The notes below the pieces were generated by a model that was not told the DNA's origin, made no database searches, and saw only the letters and a list, made by a program, of their open reading frames with translations. Shown in pieces: positions 7,225-16,678 of a DNA stretch of 64,000 bases. Source of the stretch: Porphyrobacter sp. AAP60. Lineage in GTDB: Bacteria; Pseudomonadota; Alphaproteobacteria; Sphingomonadales; Sphingomonadaceae. The first letter of the stretch is position 1, and the number at the start of each line of letters is the position of its first letter. The stretch covers positions 62,001 through 126,000 of the forward strand of contig NZ_LJHV01000011.1 in assembly GCF_001296025.1 (NCBI RefSeq), given 5' to 3'. Position numbers and translations under genes: made by a program.

Positions 7225-8589
7225 ATGATCCGTCTGGTTCTGTTCGTGCTCGCGCTCACCCTCACTGTGTCGGCCAGTGCCGCCCTACCCGGTCTTGTCG
7301 CCGAGGGGGATGAGGCGCCGCAGGCCGCCGCCGCAGAAACCGCCATCGCGCAGGCCCAGCAGGACGACGAGGACCCGCGCATAGCCCGAAGAATCGAGGG
7401 TATCTTCGCGGAGCTGCCGGGGTTCGAGACGGTCGGTGTCGAAGTCAGCGAAGGGGTGGTGCGGCTCACCGGTTCACTCCCCGAAGCCGAAGCGATTGCC
7501 CGCGCCGAGGGGATCGCCGCGCGCGTGAGCGGCGTGGTGACGGTGGAAAATGCCATCACCCGCGACCTTTCGGTCGGGCAAAACCTCTCGATCTTCTCGC
7601 AGATCGCCGAAATCGTGGATGGCGCGTATGCGGCGCTGCCGCTGTTCGGGCTCGCCGCGCTGGTGGCGCTGGTGATCGGCGCGCTCGGCTATGCGATCGC
7701 AGGGGCCGGCTCGGTATGGGACCGGATCGCGCCCAATGCTTTCCTTGCCGAACTTATCCGCAGCGCCATCCGTTTCCTGTTTGTGATCTTCGGGCTGGTG
7801 ATCGCGCTCGATATGCTGGGGGCGGGCGCGCTGCTGGGCGCGGTGCTGGGCGGCGCCGGGGTGCTCGGCATCGCGCTGGGCTTTGCGATGCGCGACATGA
7901 TCGAGAACTATGTCGCCTCGTTGATGCTCAGTCTGCGCCAGCCGTTCCGCCCCAAGGATCACGTGCTGATCGACAGTTACGAAGGCCGGGTGATCCGCCT
8001 CACCAGCCGCGCAACGATCCTGATGACGCTGGAAGGCAACCACCTGCGCATCCCCAATTCGCAGGTCTTCAAGGCGGTGATCCTCAACTACAGCACCAAC
8101 CCGCAGCGACGCTTCGATTTCGAGCTGGGTATCGATTCCGACGACGACCCGCGCCCGGCAATGAAGTGCGGAATCGGGGCCCTGCAAGCGTTACCTTTCC
8201 TGCTTGGCGAGCCCGAGCCCAAGGCTCATATCCGGCTTGTCGGCGATTCGAATATCACGTTGCAGTTTTTCGGCTGGATCGACCAGCGCGAGGCCGACTG
8301 GCTCAAGTCCCGCAGCCTCGCCATCGCAGCGGTCAAGGATGCCTTGGAAGCAGCCGGTTTCCAGCTGCCCGAGCCCATCTACCGGCTGCGTTTCGACGGT
8401 CGCACCGATCCGCTGCCGATCGGCCGGTCCGGCACCAATGCGCCGTCCGCGAAACTTCGCAAGCCAGCGCCCGAAGCGGCGCACGACGTTGCCCCCGAAC
8501 GCGAAATTGCGGAAATGATCGAGAACGAGCGCGGGCCGAAGACCGGGCGGAGGGACGATCTTCTCGACCCCGACCGCCCGATCGAATGA
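7225..8589 (+). CDS. MscS-family mechanosensitive channel with periplasmic BON domain
   Basis: The protein has 454 residues. A signal peptide or anchor (about 1-20) is followed by a BON domain (about 50-115, with VSEGVVRLTGSLPEAEAIARA cut here to VRLTGS as key motif). Three membrane helices follow, the last forming the Gly/Ala-rich pore helix (GAVLGGAGVLGIALGFAMRD), and then the MscS beta domain (PFRPKDHVLIDSYEGRV). The C-terminal ~60 residues are charged and look disordered. BON domains bind lipids or membranes, so the fusion may tether the channel to the periplasmic face of the envelope. Small-conductance osmotic relief is the expected role. It converges on ppa, 13 bases away. Confidence 0.88.
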   Translation: MIRLVLFVLALTLTVSASAALPGLVAEGDEAPQAAAAETAIAQAQQDDEDPRIARRIEGIFAELPGFETVGVEVSEGVVRLTGSLPEAEAIARAEGIAARVSGVVTVENAITRDLSVGQNLSIFSQIAEIVDGAYAALPLFGLAALVALVIGALGYAIAGAGSVWDRIAPNAFLAELIRSAIRFLFVIFGLVIALDMLGAGALLGAVLGGAGVLGIALGFAMRDMIENYVASLMLSLRQPFRPKDHVLIDSYEGRVIRLTSRATILMTLEGNHLRIPNSQVFKAVILNYSTNPQRRFDFELGIDSDDDPRPAMKCGIGALQALPFLLGEPEPKAHIRLVGDSNITLQFFGWIDQREADWLKSRSLAIAAVKDALEAAGFQLPEPIYRLRFDGRTDPLPIGRSGTNAPSAKLRKPAPEAAHDVAPEREIAEMIENERGPKTGRRDDLLDPDRPIE

Positions 8590-8602
8590 CCCGGCCGCGC
8601 AA

Positions 8603-9142
8603 TCAGGCGGTCTTGGCCGCCTCGTAACGCTCGATCGCCTCGATGGTGATCTGACGCGCTTCGGCGGCATCGCCCCACTTGCCCACGCGCACCCACTTTT
8701 CGGCTTCCAGATCCTTGTAGTGGGTGAAGAAGTGTTCGATCTGCTGGAAGATGATCGAAGGCAGGTCGCTGGTTTCGACCACGTCGGCGTAGTACGGGAA
8801 TGTCTCTTTCACCGGCACGCAGATCAGCTTTTCATCGCCGCCCTGCTCGTCCTCAAGGTTCAGCACGCCGATCGGGCGGGCGCGCACCACGCAGCCCGGA
8901 ATGAAGGGCGAACGCGCAATCACCAGCGCATCCAGCGGATCGCCATCGGGGCTGAGCGTGTGCGGCACGAAGCCGTAATTCGCGGGATAGCGCATCGGCG
9001 TGTGCAGGATGCGATCAACGAACAGCGCGCCGCTTTCTTTGTCGAATTCATACTTCACCGGCTCGCCCCCGGTGGGCACCTCGATGATGACGTTGAGATC
9101 GTCGGGCGGGTTCACGCCGGTGGGGATCTTGTCGATGCGCAT
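8603..9142 (-). CDS. ppa: Inorganic pyrophosphatase
   Basis: A 179-residue family I soluble pyrophosphatase, which hydrolyses PPi made in biosynthesis and drives those reactions forward. It has the YEFDKESGALFVDR segment near the start, YPANYGFVPHT, and the metal-binding signature DGDPLDALV, all in canonical order. The ATG at 9142 (MRIDKIP) matches the family start; the open frame continues far upstream on the minus strand but without homology. The gene is monocistronic and divergent from hisS. Confidence 0.96.
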   Translation of the reverse strand: MRIDKIPTGVNPPDDLNVIIEVPTGGEPVKYEFDKESGALFVDRILHTPMRYPANYGFVPHTLSPDGDPLDALVIARSPFIPGCVVRARPIGVLNLEDEQGGDEKLICVPVKETFPYYADVVETSDLPSIIFQQIEHFFTHYKDLEAEKWVRVGKWGDAAEARQITIEAIERYEAAKTA

Positions 9143-9262
9143 GGGTTGTCTCTTTTGCGATTTGAGAGGCTGAATGATTGTGCGGCGGCCCTTAAAGCGT
9201 GTCGCGGCATTGCGAAAGACCCCGCGTGGCCTTAATCGCCCCCTTCCCTTCAAGGACTCCCT

Positions 9263-10660
9263 ATGAGCAAGAAAACACCGCAAGCGATCAGAGGCACCCA
9301 GGACATTTTCGGCGCCGATGCCGAAGCTTTCGCCTTCGTGGTCGAAACCTTCGAGCGTGTGCGCCGCCTGTATCGGTTCCGCCGGGTGGAAATGCCGGTG
9401 TTCGAGAAGACCGAGGTGTTTGCGCGGTCCTTGGGCGAAACGACCGATGTGGTGTCGAAGGAAATGTATTCCTTCGACGACCGGGGCGGCGAGAGCCTGA
9501 CCCTGCGGCCCGAATTCACGGCGGGGATTGCGCGCGCTTTCCTCACCAACGGCTGGCAACAATATGCACCCTTGAAGGTGGCAACCCACGGCCCGCTGTT
9601 CCGCTACGAGCGCCCGCAAAAGGGCCGCTACCGCCAGTTCCACCAGATCGACGCCGAAGTGATCGGCGCAGGCGAGCCGCAAGCGGACGTCGAGCTGCTG
9701 GCGATGGCTGATCAACTGCTGCGCGAGCTAGGCATCAACGATGTAACGCTGCACCTCAACACGCTCGGCGACGGCGAAAGCCGCGAGGCGTGGCGGGCGG
9801 CTTTGGTCGAATACTTCCTAGCGGTGAAGGACCAACTGTCAGAAGAATCGCAGGAGCGGCTGGAGAAGAACCCGCTGCGGATTCTGGATTCGAAGGATGC
9901 GCGCGATAAGCCGTTTCTGGCCGATGCGCCGAAGATCGATGCGTTTCTGTCGGAGGAGGCTTCGACGTTCTTCGCTGCGGTAACCAGCGGACTGGACGCG
10001 GCTGGGGTGAAGTGGGTGCGGGCGGAAAGCCTTGTGCGGGGCCTCGACTATTACCGGCACACGGCGTTTGAATTCATCCCCGACGAGGGCAGCGCCTCGG
10101 CGGCGGCTCTGGGGAGCCAAAGCACGGTGCTGGGCGGTGGGCGTTATGACGGGCTGATGGAATCGCTCGGCGGTGCAGCCACGCCTGCGGTGGGTTGGGC
10201 TGCGGGGATCGAGCGGTTGGCGATGCTGGTGGGAGTCAATGTGCCCAGTCACGGCCTCGATGTGGCGATCATCCCGATGGGCGATGCCGCATTGGATCAG
10301 GCCAACCGGATCGCGCGGCAATTGCGCGACCAGTCGAACAGCGTCGAAATCATGGCCACGGGCAAGATGAAAAAGCGCATGAGCCGCGCCAATGAGAGCG
10401 GCGCCTTGCTGGCGATCCTGATTGGCGAGGATGAACTGGCAGCTGGAGAGGTCACCGTGAAGGATTTGCACGGTGGCGAACAGCTACGGATGCCGCCCAA
10501 TGACCTGCCCGACACGGTGGCGCAGGCGCAAAACGCCCACTGGATGCGGATTGCAGAGGCTGCGGGATACGTTTCCCCGGATGGCGGGTTTGAATCCGAG
10601 GATCTCGGCGACGATTTCCTTGCCGATGATGGCATAGCCGACGGCCCGCGGCCCAAATGA
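9263..10660 (+). CDS. hisS: Histidyl-tRNA synthetase
   Basis: A class II aminoacyl-tRNA synthetase of 465 residues. Motif 1 is near [15 protein letters not shown], motif 2 is [16 protein letters not shown], and the histidine-specific motif [13 protein letters not shown] is intact. The C-terminal anticodon-binding domain contains [13 protein letters not shown] tail of about 40 acidic residues follows the family's usual end. The ATG follows AAGGA. Its stop overlaps the prfA start (ATGA), so the two are translationally coupled. Confidence 0.97.
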   Translation: MSKKTPQAIRGTQDIFGADAEAFAFVVETFERVRRLYRFRRVEMPVFEKTEVFARSLGETTDVVSKEMYSFDDRGGESLTLRPEFTAGIARAFLTNGWQQYAPLKVATHGPLFRYERPQKGRYRQFHQIDAEVIGAGEPQADVELLAMADQLLRELGINDVTLHLNTLGDGESREAWRAALVEYFLAVKDQLSEESQERLEKNPLRILDSKDARDKPFLADAPKIDAFLSEEASTFFAAVTSGLDAAGVKWVRAESLVRGLDYYRHTAFEFIPDEGSASAAALGSQSTVLGGGRYDGLMESLGGAATPAVGWAAGIERLAMLVGVNVPSHGLDVAIIPMGDAALDQANRIARQLRDQSNSVEIMATGKMKKRMSRANESGALLAILIGEDELAAGEVTVKDLHGGEQLRMPPNDLPDTVAQAQNAHWMRIAEAAGYVSPDGGFESEDLGDDFLADDGIADGPRPK

Positions 10661-11724
10661 CTATCCCCCCCGAGCGCCTTGACCAGATCGCGCACCGCTT
10701 TGCGGAGCTGGAAGCGCGCATGGCGTCCGGCACGCTGGAGGGTGAGGCCTTCGTTCGTGCCTCCCGCGACTATGCCGAGCTTGAACCGGTGGCGAAAATC
10801 GCTGCCGAGGTGAAATCCGCGCGCGAGGAAATGGCGGGGCTTTCCGAAATGCTCGCCGACCCCGAAATGAAGGCGATGGCCGAGGAAGAACTGGCTGAGA
10901 TCAAGGCGACCCTCCCCGATCTCGAACGCCGCCTCGCCATCGCGCTGCTGCCGCGCGACTCTGCGGATGCCAAGCCTGCGATGCTCGAAATCCGCGCCGG
11001 TACGGGAGGCGATGAAGCCGCGCTGTTCGCCGCCGATCTTTACCGGATGTACGAACGCTACGCCGCCGAACAGGGCTGGAAGGTCGAAGCGGTCAGCATC
11101 AACGCGTCCGACATCGGCGGATTTAAGGAAGTGATCGCCAACGTCACCGGCACCGGCGTCTTCGCCAAGCTGAAGTTCGAAAGCGGTGTCCACCGCGTGC
11201 AGCGCGTGCCCGCCACCGAAAGCGGCGGACGCATCCACACCAGCGCGGCGACCGTGGCGGTACTGCCGGAGCCTGACGAGGTGGACGTTTCGGTCGAGGA
11301 GAAAGACCTCAAGATCGACGTCTACCGGGCCAGCGGCGCCGGGGGCCAGCACGTCAACACCACCGATTCGGCGGTGCGCATCACCCACCTGCCGACCGGC
11401 ACCGTGGTCACCTGTCAGGACGGGCGCAGCCAGCACAAGAACAAGGAAAAGGCAATGCAGGTGCTGCGCACTCGCCTGTATGATGCCCAGCGCGAGGCGA
11501 CCCAGGGCGCCGAGGCGGAGGCGCGCAAGGCGATGGTTGGCAGCGGCGATCGTTCGGAACGCATCCGCACCTATAATTTCCCGCAGGGCCGCGTGACCGA
11601 TCACCGCATCGGACTGACCCTGCACAAGCTTGACGAAGTTCTCGCCGGGCCGGGCCTGGGCGAGTTGGTCGCGGCGCTGATTTCCGAGGACGAGGGCAAG
11701 CGGCTGGCAGCGCTGAGCGAATAA
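10657..11724 (+). CDS. prfA: Peptide chain release factor 1
   Basis: This 355-residue factor reads UAA and UAG. The stop-codon motif PAT is at residues 185-187 and the peptidyl-transferase motif GGQ at 229-231 ([12 protein letters not shown]), whose Gln is methylated by PrmC. It overlaps hisS by 4 bases. The prmC gene encoding its own methyltransferase follows after about 107 bases that contain a repeat element. That prfA-prmC neighbourhood is conserved widely. Confidence 0.97.
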   Translation: MTIPPERLDQIAHRFAELEARMASGTLEGEAFVRASRDYAELEPVAKIAAEVKSAREEMAGLSEMLADPEMKAMAEEELAEIKATLPDLERRLAIALLPRDSADAKPAMLEIRAGTGGDEAALFAADLYRMYERYAAEQGWKVEAVSINASDIGGFKEVIANVTGTGVFAKLKFESGVHRVQRVPATESGGRIHTSAATVAVLPEPDEVDVSVEEKDLKIDVYRASGAGGQHVNTTDSAVRITHLPTGTVVTCQDGRSQHKNKEKAMQVLRTRLYDAQREATQGAEAEARKAMVGSGDRSERIRTYNFPQGRVTDHRIGLTLHKLDEVLAGPGLGELVAALISEDEGKRLAALSE

Positions 11725-11731
11725 TTCAGTT

Positions 11732-11823
11732 CCGTTCGCGCTGAGCTTGTCGAAGGGCTGCACTTTTCCTTTGGCTGGGTAGAAGAAGGAAGAACGGTGC
11801 TTCGACAAGCTCAGCACGAACGG
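11732..11823. repeat. REP-like inverted repeat in the prfA-prmC gap
   Basis: Two arms of 24 bases (11732-11755 and 11800-11823) are reverse complements with a single mismatch, separated by 44 bases. The core TTCGACAAGCTCAG is the sort of dispersed element often seen between genes in sphingomonads. It could fold in the hisS-prfA-prmC transcript and influence mRNA stability. Confidence 0.8.
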
Positions 11824-11831
11824 GGTTTTTC

Positions 11832-12653
11832 ATGACCGTAGCCGAAGCCATCCGCGCCGCCGCCGAAACGCTCGCCTCCGTCAGCGACACCGCGCGGCTC
11901 GATGCCGAATTGCTGATGGCACATGCGCTCGGCCTCTCGCGTTCGGACATGTTGCTGCGGGCTATGCGTGATGCTGCGCCAGCAGCGTTCGCCGTGCTGG
12001 TGGAACGCCGTGCGGAGCACGAGCCGGTCGCCTACATCACCGGCACCGCCGAGTTCTACGGCCTTGCTCTTACCGTCACGCCCGCCACGCTGATCCCGCG
12101 CGGGGATAGCGAAACGCTGGTGGAGGCCGCGCTCGAACACGCGGGCGCGGCTGGCCGTGCGGTCGATCTGGGTACGGGCACCGGGGCGCTGCTGCTTGCC
12201 CTGCTTGCGAATCGCGCTGGTTGGCACGGTGCGGGAATCGACGCCTCGCCGGGCGCTTTGGCGGTGGCGGAAGGCAATGCAGCCGGGCTGGGGCTGGCGG
12301 AGCGAAGCAGGTGGCACGTCAGGGATTGGCACACCCCCGGCTGGGCCGACGATCTCGGCACTTTTGATCTGATCCTGTGCAATCCGCCCTATGTTGAGCA
12401 GGACGCCGCGCTTGACCGGCAGGTGCGCGATCATGAACCTGCCAGCGCGCTGTTCGCCGGGCCTGAAGGGCTTGACGATTATCGGGTTCTGATCCCGCAG
12501 CTTGGCAAGCTGTTTATGCCAGGCGCAGTCGCCATCCTCGAAATTGGTGCGAATCAGGCCGATGCGGTCAGCGCCATCGCCGCTGTGGCTGGCTTCGAGG
12601 CAGAATTGCGCCGCGACCTCGCCGGACGACCGCGGGCGCTGATCCTGCGATGA
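11832..12653 (+). CDS. prmC: Release factor glutamine N5-methyltransferase
   Basis: A 273-residue SAM-dependent enzyme that methylates the GGQ glutamine of release factors. It has an N-terminal helical domain (about 1-75), SAM motif I VDLGTGTGALLLALL, and the catalytic N-P-P-Y at residues 184-187 in ILCNPPYV. Length and order match HemK/PrmC. It follows prfA, its substrate gene, across an inverted repeat, and precedes the DUF4167 gene by 268 bases. Confidence 0.95.
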   Translation: MTVAEAIRAAAETLASVSDTARLDAELLMAHALGLSRSDMLLRAMRDAAPAAFAVLVERRAEHEPVAYITGTAEFYGLALTVTPATLIPRGDSETLVEAALEHAGAAGRAVDLGTGTGALLLALLANRAGWHGAGIDASPGALAVAEGNAAGLGLAERSRWHVRDWHTPGWADDLGTFDLILCNPPYVEQDAALDRQVRDHEPASALFAGPEGLDDYRVLIPQLGKLFMPGAVAILEIGANQADAVSAIAAVAGFEAELRRDLAGRPRALILR

Positions 12654-12907
12654 GAAAAGCGCGGCAGGGCTTGGCAAACCTGTTTTGCATCGCTACGTCG
12701 ATGAAAGGCCAGACGACCTGCGAAGGGCGCAAGTCGCTGGGCCAAGCTCCTAAACTCAGCTGATACCGCCGTCAGGGCAAGCCCCCGGCTGCGGCAGCGC
12801 GGAGCGCGCGGTATGCTTTGGCCAGGCCATCGCCTCGGCCATGCGTGACGCGAGAGCAAGGGGTCTGTTGACCGCGCATGGGACATTTCTCGCAGCAGGT
12901 CGCTGAT
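12654..12907 (+). other. Noncoding gap before DUF4167, possible structured leader
   Basis: No convincing gene lies here. The segment has short inverted repeats and GC-rich stems (for example GCATGCGTGACGC near 12840 against CGCGCATGG near 12875). It does not show the conserved blocks of RNase P RNA, 6S RNA or tmRNA. As the downstream protein belongs to a probable RNA-binding family, a cis-acting 5' leader is possible, but this is inference. Confidence 0.3.
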
Positions 12908-12924
12908 AAGGAACAACTTCCTTG
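12908..12924 (+). promoter_or_regulatory. Shine-Dalgarno/start-codon hairpin of the DUF4167 gene
   Basis: AAGGAA (12908-12913) is separated by CAAC from TTCCTT (12918-12923), which runs into the TTG start codon at 12922-12924. The ribosome binding site can thus pair completely with the start region. This suggests repressed or autoregulated translation. Confidence 0.5.
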
Positions 12925-13722
12925 AATAACAACAATAATAACCGGAATAACCGTCGTCGTGGACGCGGCAACCGTAATCAGGGCGGCAACGGCGCCCAAC
13001 TCAACCGGATCGACAGCCGGGCGCGTGGCAATGCGCCGCAGATGCTCGACAAGTACAAGAAGCTTGCGCAGGACGCCCATCACAACGGGGACCGGGTGCA
13101 GATGGAGTATTATCTCCAGTTTGCTGACCACTATTTCCGCGTGATCGCTGATAACAAGGCGCGGGTAGATGAACAGCGCGGAGCGCCGCGCCGCAATGAC
13201 GAGCGCGATTCTGCCGAAGAATTCGGCGATGACGATATCGATTTCGGTTCCGGCCGCCGCAATGAACAGCCGACCCGTTCGCGCCACGAACAGCAGGACA
13301 GTGCCTCGCGCTCCGATCAGGACGAGGGCGAGCAGGGACAGGAAGGCGAATCTTTCCTTTCGGAAGGTCGCGATGATGATCGCGGCAGCGAAGGCGGCAG
13401 GGATCGTTCCGATCAGCAGCCGCGCCCCCAGGCCGCGCGCCGCCAGCAACGCAAACCGCGTGATGGTGATCGTGATGCTGCCCGTCCCGAGCGCGCCGCC
13501 CGTCCGGAACGTGCCGAGCGCCCCGAACGCAGCGAGAAGCGCGCCGAACAGGCCGAAGCCAAGCCCGCGCCCCGCGCTCGCAAGCCGCGCAAGCCGGCCG
13601 AGGATGGCCGCGCCAAGGATGTAGGGGGCATTGATTCCTCGATTCTCCCCCCCTCGATCCGCAGCGACGATTCAGGCGGTAGTTCCGGCGATAGCGACGG
13701 CACGCTCGAAACAGTCGGCTGA
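12922..13722 (+). CDS. DUF4167 domain protein, probable RNA-binding
   Basis: A 266-residue protein. It starts at TTG with a run of six Asn followed by an Arg/Asn/Gly-rich segment (NRRRGRGNRNQGGNG), then the conserved DUF4167 core RARGNAPQMLDKYKKLAQDA and MEYYLQFADHYFRVI (about 33-75). From residue 80 on it is very rich in charged residues, Arg, Glu, Asp, Gln and Pro, and is likely disordered. DUF4167 occurs mainly in alphaproteobacteria next to prmC, as here. Its basic RGG-like head suggests nucleic acid binding, but no biochemical role is established to my knowledge. Start choice rests on AAGGA nine bases before TTG. Confidence 0.85.
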   Translation: MNNNNNNRNNRRRGRGNRNQGGNGAQLNRIDSRARGNAPQMLDKYKKLAQDAHHNGDRVQMEYYLQFADHYFRVIADNKARVDEQRGAPRRNDERDSAEEFGDDDIDFGSGRRNEQPTRSRHEQQDSASRSDQDEGEQGQEGESFLSEGRDDDRGSEGGRDRSDQQPRPQAARRQQRKPRDGDRDAARPERAARPERAERPERSEKRAEQAEAKPAPRARKPRKPAEDGRAKDVGGIDSSILPPSIRSDDSGGSSGDSDGTLETVG

Positions 13723-13730
13723 TTGCGGTG

Positions 13731-15332
13731 ATGGAGCGGCTGGCTGCGGTTGCGGCGCTGATGCAGCGCCGCCCGGCGTTTGCCGCAGTTGCGCTGGGGC
13801 TGTCGGCCGCCTGCGCCTACCCGCCGCTGCACCTGTGGCCGCTGGGGCTTGCCGCATTGGCAGGTTTCGTATGGCTGCTGCACACCGCGCCCACATGGCG
13901 GAGCGCATTGTGGCGCGGCTGGTGGTTCGGCTGGGCGCATCTGACGCTCGCCAATAACTGGATCGCCACCGCCTTCACCCATCAGGCCAAAATGCCTGAA
14001 GTGCTGGGCTGGGCGGCGGTGCCGCTGCTGTGCATCTATCTTGCGCTCTACCCCGCGCTGGCGGCGTTGGCCGCGCATCTTGTCGCCCGCCGTCAACCGC
14101 TGTGGGCGTTCGGCTTCGTGCTGGCAGGCGCGTGGATCGTCACCGAATGGCTGCGCGGCTGGGTGTTCACCGGCTACCCCTGGCCGCCGCTGGGGCTGAT
14201 ACTGCTGGGGAGCTGGGATACGCCGGGGCTGGCGCGATTGCTGCCTTGGATGGGCACTTATGCGCTGTCTGGCGTGGCGGTGCTGTTGGGTTGCGGAGTG
14301 CTCGTCGCGATCACTCGCAGACGCGCGACTGATTTGATCGTACCGTTGGTGCCGCTGGCTGCGATCATGCTTGTCCCCGTTACGCCCAGCACTGATAGTG
14401 AGCTGCGCTTCACCCTCGTCCAGCCCTACCTTCCGCAATCCGAAATCAACGATCCATCGAAGTTTGAAGAACATTTCGCCCGGATCGCCGCACTCACTAA
14501 CCCCGGGCGTGACGTCTCGCGGATCGTGCTGTGGCCCGAAAGCGCGATCCCGGACTATCTCGAAGACGGCTATCCCGAACGCTTCTACCAGCAGATGACC
14601 GTCGGGGCCGATCCGGAGTTCGCGCGCAAACGTATCGGCGGGATCATCGGCCCGCAATCGACCTTGCTCAGCGGCGTGGTCAATCTGAACATCGGCACCC
14701 GCGAGGATGGCAGCCTGGGTGCTGTCAGCGCACGCAATTCGGTCATCGCGTTGAACGGCGAGGGCGAAATCGAGCACCAATACGCCAAGGCGCATCTGGT
14801 GCCTTATGGCGAATATCTGCCGATGCGCACCATCCTCGAACCGCTCGGCCTGTCGCGGCTGGTGGCGGGCGCGATCGATTACGAGCCTGGCCCGGGGCCG
14901 CGCACGCTAGATCTTGGCGTTCACGGCAAGGCGGGTATCCAGATCTGCTATGAAATCGTGTTCTCCGGCGCGGTCGCGGACAAGGCGGATCGGCCGGATT
15001 ACATCTTCAATCCATCCAATGATGGCTGGTTCGGCACGTGGGGCCCGCCGCAGCATCTGGCGCAGGCGCGAATGCGCGCGCTGGAGGAAGGGCTGCCGGT
15101 GCTGCGTTCAACCACCACCGGGATCAGCGCCGTGATCGATGCGAACGGGATCGTGCGCGGCAGCATCGCCCGGGGCAAGGCAGACAAGCTTGAAGGTTTT
15201 GTGCCGCCCGCCCATGCCCCGACGCTGTTTGCGCGACTGGGCCATTGGCTGACGCTGGGCTGGGCGCTGGTGCTGATCGCGCTGGGAATCGCTGTTCCGA
15301 GAGTGCTTGCGCTGACCCGCGCGCGCGGCTAG
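13731..15332 (+). CDS. lnt: Apolipoprotein N-acyltransferase
   Basis: A 533-residue inner membrane enzyme that adds the third acyl chain to the N-terminal cysteine of lipoproteins. About seven membrane helices (residues 10-200) precede a periplasmic nitrilase-type domain. The likely triad is Glu in LWPESAIPDY, Lys in YAKAHLVPYGEY, and Cys in IQICYEIVF. A final helix (LGWALVLIALGIAVP) anchors the end. A GTG three bases earlier would give one extra residue. It begins 8 bases after DUF4167 and so is likely in the same transcript. Confidence 0.94.
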   Translation: MERLAAVAALMQRRPAFAAVALGLSAACAYPPLHLWPLGLAALAGFVWLLHTAPTWRSALWRGWWFGWAHLTLANNWIATAFTHQAKMPEVLGWAAVPLLCIYLALYPALAALAAHLVARRQPLWAFGFVLAGAWIVTEWLRGWVFTGYPWPPLGLILLGSWDTPGLARLLPWMGTYALSGVAVLLGCGVLVAITRRRATDLIVPLVPLAAIMLVPVTPSTDSELRFTLVQPYLPQSEINDPSKFEEHFARIAALTNPGRDVSRIVLWPESAIPDYLEDGYPERFYQQMTVGADPEFARKRIGGIIGPQSTLLSGVVNLNIGTREDGSLGAVSARNSVIALNGEGEIEHQYAKAHLVPYGEYLPMRTILEPLGLSRLVAGAIDYEPGPGPRTLDLGVHGKAGIQICYEIVFSGAVADKADRPDYIFNPSNDGWFGTWGPPQHLAQARMRALEEGLPVLRSTTTGISAVIDANGIVRGSIARGKADKLEGFVPPAHAPTLFARLGHWLTLGWALVLIALGIAVPRVLALTRARG

Positions 15333-15355
15333 GGCGAACACAAGCAAAGCCGGAC

Positions 15356-15383
15356 ATAAAGGTTTCCTTATATCTCTATAAGG
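15356..15383 (+). promoter_or_regulatory. Heptamer repeats and palindrome upstream of metK
   Basis: CCTTATA-TCTC-TATAAGG (15366-15383) is a perfect inverted repeat of seven bases with a four-base spacer. A third copy, ATAAAGG, lies just upstream at 15356-15362. It sits 50 bases before the metK ATG, as expected for a repressor site such as those of the SahR/SamR ArsR-type regulators of methionine genes. The assignment of a regulator is inference. I saw no known SAM riboswitch. Confidence 0.5.
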
Positions 15384-15432
15384 TGCCAATCCGGCGCAGA
15401 ACCGCAGCACTTCAGCCCCTTCCGGAGGATCC

Positions 15433-16656
15433 ATGCGCACCGAATATCTCTTCACCTCGGAAAGCGTTTCCGAAGGCCACCCCGACAAGGTGTCCGACCA
15501 GATTTCCGATGCGATTGTGGATCTGTTCCTGTCGAAAGACCCGGAAGCGCGCATCGCCTGCGAAACGTTGACCACCACCCAGCTGGTGGTTCTGGCGGGC
15601 GAAATCCGCTGCAAGGGCGTGTTCGAAAATAACGAATGGGCACCCGGCGCCGAAGCAGAGATCGAAAAGACCGTGCGCGAAACGGTGAAGCGCATCGGTT
15701 ACGAACAGGATGGCTTCCACTGGGAAACCTTCCGCTTTGAAAACAACCTCCACGGCCAGTCCGCGGAAATCGCGCAGGGTGTGGACGCGGGCGATAACAA
15801 GGATGAAGGTGCAGGCGATCAGGGCATCATGTTCGGTTACGCGACCGACGAAACCCCCGATCTGATGCCCGCGACCCTGTATTACAGCCACAAGATCCTC
15901 GAACGCATGGCGGCAGACCGTCATTCCGGCGCGGCCCCCTTCCTCGAACCCGACGCCAAGAGCCAGGTGACGCTTCGTTACGAGGAATCGCTCCCCGTCG
16001 CGGCGACTGCGGTGGTGGTTTCGACCCAGCACAAGCAGGGTTACTGCCTCACTGGGCAGCACGCCGATCCGGCCAAGTACCGCGAGCTGGAATCCTATGT
16101 GAAGCGCATCATTTCCGAGGTGATCCCCCCGGTGCTGCTGCGCGGGACGAAGTATTACATCAACCCGACAGGCGCGTTCGAAATCGGCGGGCCGGATGGT
16201 GATGCGGGCCTGACCGGGCGCAAGATCATCGTCGACACCTATGGCGGCGCGGCCCCGCATGGCGGCGGCGCATTCAGCGGGAAAGATCCGACCAAGGTTG
16301 ACCGTTCGGCGGCCTACATCACCCGCTATCTGGCGAAGAATGTCGTCGCGGCAGGCCTTGCCACGCGTTGCACGATCCAGATCGCCTATGCCATCGGCGT
16401 GTCCGAGCCGCTGTCGCTTTATGTCGATACGCATGAAACGGGCACGGTGGGTGATGACAAAATCGAACAGGCGCTGCTCGGCATCGCCAAGCTGGGCGGG
16501 CTGACCCCGCGCAGCATTCGCACGCACCTTGGCCTCAACAAGCCGATCTACCAGAAGACTGCCGCCTATGGTCATTTCGGGCGCAAGCCGGAAGGCGATA
16601 CCTTCCCGTGGGAACGGCTTGATCTGGTTGACGATCTGAAGGCAGCGCTCGGCTGA
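15433..16656 (+). CDS. metK: S-adenosylmethionine synthetase
   Basis: A 407-residue cytosolic enzyme that makes SAM from methionine and ATP. Signature segments are present: [13 protein letters not shown] near the N-terminus, [15 protein letters not shown] and [19 protein letters not shown], which carry metal, ATP and phosphate-binding residues. The ATG follows a strong GGAGGA. It stands alone behind a palindromic control site and makes the SAM used by neighbouring TrmB and PrmC, though that is true of any methyltransferase. The next gene starts 23 bases on. Confidence 0.97.
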   Translation: MRTEYLFTSESVSEGHPDKVSDQISDAIVDLFLSKDPEARIACETLTTTQLVVLAGEIRCKGVFENNEWAPGAEAEIEKTVRETVKRIGYEQDGFHWETFRFENNLHGQSAEIAQGVDAGDNKDEGAGDQGIMFGYATDETPDLMPATLYYSHKILERMAADRHSGAAPFLEPDAKSQVTLRYEESLPVAATAVVVSTQHKQGYCLTGQHADPAKYRELESYVKRIISEVIPPVLLRGTKYYINPTGAFEIGGPDGDAGLTGRKIIVDTYGGAAPHGGGAFSGKDPTKVDRSAAYITRYLAKNVVAAGLATRCTIQIAYAIGVSEPLSLYVDTHETGTVGDDKIEQALLGIAKLGGLTPRSIRTHLGLNKPIYQKTAAYGHFGRKPEGDTFPWERLDLVDDLKAALG

Positions 16657-16678
16657 TTTTTCGGCTAGGGCGTCATCG

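Noticed and set aside
10297..11817. A long minus-strand frame covering hisS end and prfA
   Set aside because: Shadow of two certain coupled genes on the plus strand.
12654..12921. RNase P RNA, 6S RNA or tmRNA in the prmC-DUF4167 gap
   Set aside because: None of the conserved blocks of these RNAs was found, so only a tentative leader is noted.
15333..15432. SAM-II or SAM/SAH riboswitch before metK
   Set aside because: The leader is short and the conserved cores of these riboswitches are not seen; a DNA palindrome explains the region better.
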